From the NCBI GenBank assembly GCA_016204125.1, contig JACQLI010000022.1, positions 1 through 8,603 on the forward strand: DNA of 8,603 nucleotides, read 5' to 3'. The position numbers and the translations under genes were made by a program. Shown in pieces: positions 5,601-8,603 of this stretch; position 1 is the first letter of the stretch, and every line of letters starts with the position of its first letter. The DNA comes from Candidatus Omnitrophota bacterium (GTDB lineage Bacteria > Omnitrophota > Omnitrophia > Omnitrophales > JACQLI01). The notes beneath the pieces are model-generated. The model did not search any database. It was not told the DNA's origin and saw only the letters and a program-made list of their open reading frames with translations.

Positions 5601-8600
5601 GGCAGAAAAACCAGCGCGAGACGAGACTCAGAAACAAGAAGACCGAATATTGCTTCGAGAAGTGATTGTACGCCCCAACGTTATTCTTTCAAGAGGAAGC
5701 TTGGAGTTTCTCGCTGCGCTATACGGTTATCCTTTGGAGTGGTTGGAAGGGGATATTAAGGAATTGGAAGGTGAAGGCCTTATCGGCCAAGTGGATAACT
5801 ATTATTTCGATCCACACAGTCCTTTCGTGACAGCGCTTGTAGAGGGTAAGAGTGAAGATGAATTTGTCCAGGCTGTGTATGAAATTGGCCCGAAAATAGA
5901 TTGGGCTATAGCCGAGATCGCGACTGCTCAAGACTTAGACGATCTGATCGAAAGAGTCCTACCCAATCTCGACCTTCCATCTCAAGCAATCCATGGTACT
6001 AAGGACGATTTTTCTCTGGAGATGATAATTAATATCCTTAAAAGAATTCGCGATATGAATCCTCGGGAGGCTTTAGAGAATGAAGAGAGTCCGTTACTTG
6101 AATTGCCCCGAACTTTAGGGTTAAGAGGAGTAGTCCGAAGAGAATTGTCAAAAAGGGTGGGCGATGCAGCCGAGCCGCAAAAACCTACTGTCATCGAAAC
6201 AAGAGTAAGCAAACTTGAAGCAATCGTCGAAGTGCTGGCGGAACTTGAATTTCAATCGGTTGAGGAAAGGTTACCAGGGAGAGACAGAAAAGGTCGTGAG
6301 GCCAAGTCCGGTCAAATTGAAAAAGACAAAGCATCCTTAGTGGAGATTAAAAATCATATCAGACAAACTCTCGGCGAAGAACTGCTAGGTGAAATGGCGG
6401 AAACGCATCGATTGACTGGCCGAGGAGGGCTTTATTCGATTGCAAAAAGAGAATATGAAAGGCTCGGCGGCAAGAAGACCCACCCTCTCGTCCAGCTGGC
6501 TCAGACGATTATGGCGGCGATTGAAGAAGTCGTAGCACTACGAAGACTAATAAGAGAAATGTCTATTATAGAAGCACAAATGAGGAAGTTTCCCAAGGAG
6601 GAGCATCAATCAAAAGAATATCTCAAACTGAAAGCACAATGGAATAGCAAGCGCGAAGAATTTCTCAATTCATACGCCTATCAATTGACTGAAATCGTTT
6701 ATGAGGGAGCTAATAAGAAAGCGCGTGTCAGGATGTTTATGGAAGACGTTCGATTTATAAAACGCAGCGGCGAATTCAAAAATGCTGAGTCGTTTAATCA
6801 TTCCCAAAAGACCTTCAAACTCTCCGTAAGTTCTGAGCTTGATGAACAGCGGAGACAAGACATTCCGCTCGTATTAGGAACACTTTATACAATCACAGCC
6901 GACTACCCCACTTTGAATGAACGAGGGGAGCCTACCGCACTTCCCTCGGAGATCCCTGTTGAATTAGGAATTACCCAAGATGGGAGTGCCGTTTCCGTCG
7001 AAGAGCGAGATGGGGTAAAGACGTTGGTCATCGATCCTTCGAAGATCGATCCCTACGATGAGGAGATTGTTAAAGGAATTACTCAGGAAGCCGAGCAGTT
7101 TGTAAAACCTGAAGTCAAACCATTAGCAGATCGGCTTGGTGAAGCGAGTCAAATTGCCATCGATTACGTTACCGCAAAAACAAGCGAAGCGAAAAAGACA
7201 GCTCAAAAAGAGCTTGAGGATCTTCAGAAGAAAACGGATGACCAAGAATGGTTCAACGCTGGCCGGCAATATGAGAAAAACCCGAGGCTTCATATTGTGG
7301 CCATGGTCGGACCTTATCTCGCGGCTCAAGATGAGGAAGGGATCTTAACTGATCCAAGTACCCTTTCGGATGACGAAATGAAACGAAGGGAAAAGGTCGC
7401 GCAGCACGCGCTCGACAGACTTAGATATGAGGAAATAAGAGCTAAGTTGCGAGAACTGAAATTTGCATTCCGATTGAATAAACGTGAACTTACAAAAACT
7501 GGCAAGAAGGCAGAGGTTGAGGAAAAAATTGAAGAGCTAGAAAGTGCACTCCAGGAACTTAAATCAAAAGTAGAAGAGGCTGAAGAGGATCCCGGCCTTA
7601 GACAGGATCACAAGACGCTGATGAGGAGAGTCAAGAAAGCTGAGAAGGCTTACGACCGTTATTTTGGTGTTACTTCGGAAGCGGGTTCAACGCAGGTTAA
7701 GGTTTTGCTTCTCGTATTGGCGGCGGGCCTTGCATTCCTGGGCGTTAAAGTAGCGTTGGACTTTTATCACAAAGGCGATGCAGATTTAAAAAATATTACA
7801 GGCGATCAAGGAACTCCAAGAGGGCCTCCGACCACGGCCGCTGAAACCGCAATTACACTACCTGCTCCTTCACCCGCTCTTCCCATAGCCCTTACCAATC
7901 AACCTACAGCCGCTGTCACAAACGCCACGCAGGCCGCTCAAGCACCTGAAATCAAGCCGATGCCAGCAGTGCCGCAACGAGTTAAGCCTTCCTCGCCAAC
8001 CCTTAAAGTATCAGAAGTGAAGCAGCCAGTAGTTGGACAACAGGTCACTGCGCCCGCTCAAGAGATAGGTCCACGAGTTAAGCCCTCTTCACCAACCTTG
8101 AAAGTTGTTGCACCGACTCCAGCTAAAGAACCTGAAGCCAAACCCGCTGTCTCGGTGAGTCCTACACCTCAGGAAATTGAGCAGGAAAATCAGTCAGTCA
8201 ATCTGAAACTGGCTCAGCTTGAAAGTCAGCTTAATCTTTCGAGGAAGGACAACAGTAAGTTCTACGATGAAGTCGAGAATGTCTATCGTGCTTACCTCAG
8301 GGGAGAATATGGTAAGACTGATCAGGCGAGAGTCCGACTTGAGCAGGAAATCAATTCACTTATGTCTAAATATGTTCCAATTAAGATTCAGGCTGAGCTT
8401 GGAAAAAGGTTTGAACCAAAGATCTTGCCCGGGCAAACAAAACTTATAATCAGCCAAACTAATTTTGTCAACCAAGTCATGAAGAATTTTCCAGGACTCG
8501 CAGAACGGAGCAAACCAAAGATTTTGAATACTGATGAGGTAATTAATTCTTTGACTAACTTCAACTCGGTTGAGCTTATCATAGAAGGGAAAAGTTATAA

Positions 8601-8603
8601 AGG
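2692..8603 (+). CDS. giant exported multidomain protein of unknown function, 3' end outside window
   Basis: The frame is open without a stop from ATG 2692 to the window edge (1970 codons, truncated); stops lie just upstream (TGA 2623-2625). ATG 2695 is an alternative start. Residues 1-32 form a signal peptide: basic start with R10/R14, hydrophobic core 15-30, cleavage expected after VWA at 32. Residues 84-505 carry IHIQDAH (88-94), LEGAEG (121-126), YGVED (172-176) and VTGGFHTPGI (486-495), reminiscent of TraB/ChaN/Tiki-like proteins. Residues 786-942 and 983-1144 are a duplicated module. Residues 1145-1663 are charged and mostly helical, with a coiled coil near 1604-1633. A membrane segment spans about 1671-1689, then a Pro/Ala/Thr-rich linker (about 1708-1830), then a charged C-terminal region. 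No cysteine occurs after C4. I do not recognise a named family for the whole and assign no function. The protein is probably envelope-located; similarity to Omnitrophota giant proteins is from memory. Confidence 0.9.
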   Translation, partial: MMNCQSGNPRHWLRTIAFVTALVFTWTSVVWADSSLIAQSLTGKNKFPAQSDVASSGAINSLFDSLDLPDSIAQIKSSFQGSRDRVVIHIQDAHVNEEAQRNISKVLQYFVERHGLSVINLEGAEGDLYTELFSFFPSKKARKSISDYFLKEGRLTGPEYLAIVERPDVKLYGVEDQAIYEENRKAYIEALDSKEQDERILDEIGKVLEGVSRHVFSDDLQELFLRHQAFQEGGNELVSYIGFLKGTAEKHHISLYDYPLIHSLVSLVQLEREIDFEKAEAEIENLTKDLRKLLSRERLSRFLVNTVQFRMKKMRRSDYYGYLEEEIKDLPIFDIEQTRYDNLLKYLHYMRLYDSIDVKVFDEVDAIERAVKSKLFRSAEEIELDRLYRIHSIYQKLFHFTLTKQDADFFYTYRDQFKVEAFSQFLTPLLEKYHFAFRLPGNMDQLEKDLPRVERFYSVALKRDRILIERAIEKMERDNQKIAAIVTGGFHTPGIERYLREHDYSYLVIAPRISKAIDSEKEAALYEQAIKQKPMPLEKLLVEAFFPPKSGVLNDPRFQLSTWRMVVNRAEARQLLYEMANGRSSREFSEILKQSVLFWILVALQEVFNRKNAKEAVAFLRAELRKHNELASVESFLDILERGELRSDGDKQYYIIPAEALGGRHDESLVFVKYRSEARYSEVKNILRSRASREEISISVDGHGIAAAVLPNYLVEGIKRRAEARMIGVTSVEEVRRRETDTAAEKYSKVIQDRIMRRELKAHGEQPKVVLAAQIIQEDIDVDEQKRRVLLRETIIDSHGAISMEDLEYLAPKYGYPKAWLWRDMRLLQRDGLIKHEGRYYYDPHSRFAREASQEKDFGLAIRRQGVKVSMAIRKIAAARDLKELAQILRNLPLEVIHGTQQDYDRETIATIVERVDEAKDVLNVLEDEMSPLAELTRTAGIYWKGAGLAGKEVTKTDLRKKTQPIVVERAEKPARDETQKQEDRILLREVIVRPNVILSRGSLEFLAALYGYPLEWLEGDIKELEGEGLIGQVDNYYFDPHSPFVTALVEGKSEDEFVQAVYEIGPKIDWAIAEIATAQDLDDLIERVLPNLDLPSQAIHGTKDDFSLEMIINILKRIRDMNPREALENEESPLLELPRTLGLRGVVRRELSKRVGDAAEPQKPTVIETRVSKLEAIVEVLAELEFQSVEERLPGRDRKGREAKSGQIEKDKASLVEIKNHIRQTLGEELLGEMAETHRLTGRGGLYSIAKREYERLGGKKTHPLVQLAQTIMAAIEEVVALRRLIREMSIIEAQMRKFPKEEHQSKEYLKLKAQWNSKREEFLNSYAYQLTEIVYEGANKKARVRMFMEDVRFIKRSGEFKNAESFNHSQKTFKLSVSSELDEQRRQDIPLVLGTLYTITADYPTLNERGEPTALPSEIPVELGITQDGSAVSVEERDGVKTLVIDPSKIDPYDEEIVKGITQEAEQFVKPEVKPLADRLGEASQIAIDYVTAKTSEAKKTAQKELEDLQKKTDDQEWFNAGRQYEKNPRLHIVAMVGPYLAAQDEEGILTDPSTLSDDEMKRREKVAQHALDRLRYEEIRAKLRELKFAFRLNKRELTKTGKKAEVEEKIEELESALQELKSKVEEAEEDPGLRQDHKTLMRRVKKAEKAYDRYFGVTSEAGSTQVKVLLLVLAAGLAFLGVKVALDFYHKGDADLKNITGDQGTPRGPPTTAAETAITLPAPSPALPIALTNQPTAAVTNATQAAQAPEIKPMPAVPQRVKPSSPTLKVSEVKQPVVGQQVTAPAQEIGPRVKPSSPTLKVVAPTPAKEPEAKPAVSVSPTPQEIEQENQSVNLKLAQLESQLNLSRKDNSKFYDEVENVYRAYLRGEYGKTDQARVRLEQEINSLMSKYVPIKIQAELGKRFEPKILPGQTKLIISQTNFVNQVMKNFPGLAERSKPKILNTDEVINSLTNFNSVELIIEGKSYK
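5047..5517 (+). repeat. internal protein duplication, copy A (residues 786-942)
   Basis: Copy A opens with RVLLRE, continues through a winged-helix-like segment (about 800-846: ISMEDLEYLAPKYGYP, then RDMRLLQRDGLI and YYYDPHS), a helical stretch, the motif IHGT (897-900) followed by QQD, and closes with SPLAELTRTAGI. It aligns end to end with copy B. Over the first 63 aligned residues I count 29 identities by hand. The nucleotide sequences have diverged widely, so the duplication is old. Confidence 0.85.
5638..6123 (+). repeat. internal protein duplication, copy B (residues 983-1144)
   Basis: Copy B opens with RILLRE, then the winged-helix-like segment (about 996-1043: LSRGSLEFLAALYGYP, GDIKELEGEGLI, YYFDPHS), IHGT (1100-1103) followed by KDD, and SPLLELPRTLGL. 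Shared landmarks with copy A are YGYP, W, D, GLI, YY, DPHS, IHGT and SPL.EL.RT. A linker of about 40 residues rich in K, E and Q separates the copies. The DNA-binding-like fold is inferred from the pattern alone; neither copy shows a strongly basic recognition helix. Confidence 0.85.
7978..8106 (+). repeat. duplicated 11-residue motif in the Pro/Ala-rich linker
   Basis: RVKPSSPTLKV is encoded at 7978-8010 and again at 8074-8106, 96 bases apart. The two copies are identical in protein but differ at several synonymous positions (CCT/CCC, TCC/TCT, TCG/TCA, CTT/TTG, GTA/GTT). The surrounding linker (about 7810-8190) is rich in Pro, Ala, Thr and Gln and follows the membrane segment. Confidence 0.8.

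Overview
The window reads as bacterial chromosome from a deep-branching Gram-negative-type lineage. The long protein resembles, from memory only, the very large uncharacterised proteins of Omnitrophota (PVC superphylum). That placement is an inference and no database was consulted. All confident genes are on the + strand.

Layout. (1) Positions 43-894 carry the complete trans-translation pair: smpB, then 22 bases, then ssrA (tmRNA), with acceptor stem, three H-type pseudoknots and a tag reading frame recognisable. (2) Positions 929-1963 encode a LOG-family (TIGR00730-type) nucleotide phosphoribohydrolase starting at GTG, followed by a 42-base palindromic element. (3) Positions 2029-2198 hold tRNA-Val(TAC) and tRNA-Asp(GTC). 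The 3' end of tRNA-Asp is then repeated, once exactly and once in decayed form, with hairpin-forming spacers; the arrangement recalls the tRNA-tail repeats of the E. coli tyrT locus. (4) Positions 2374-2635 are AT-rich with no gene. (5) A GAAA-loop hairpin followed by T residues sits just before the last gene. It contains the only strong Shine-Dalgarno, which is placed for a 12-codon TTG mini-cistron that ends on the ATG of that gene. (6) From 2692 to the window edge, one frame stays open for 1970 codons without a stop. It encodes an exported giant protein of unknown function, truncated by the window.

The giant protein has, in order: a signal peptide (1-32); a large N-terminal domain with spaced His/Glu motifs reminiscent of the TraB/ChaN/Tiki-like fold (about 84-505); a middle region; a duplicated module of about 160 residues, each copy starting with a winged-helix-like segment and ending with an IHGT motif (786-942 and 983-1144); a long charged helical region with a coiled coil; a transmembrane segment (about 1671-1689); a Pro/Ala-rich linker with a repeated 11-residue motif; and a further C-terminal region. 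The residues after the signal peptide contain no cysteine. This gene is the main novelty candidate. smpB, ssrA and the tRNAs are translation genes; nothing visible ties the giant protein to them functionally.
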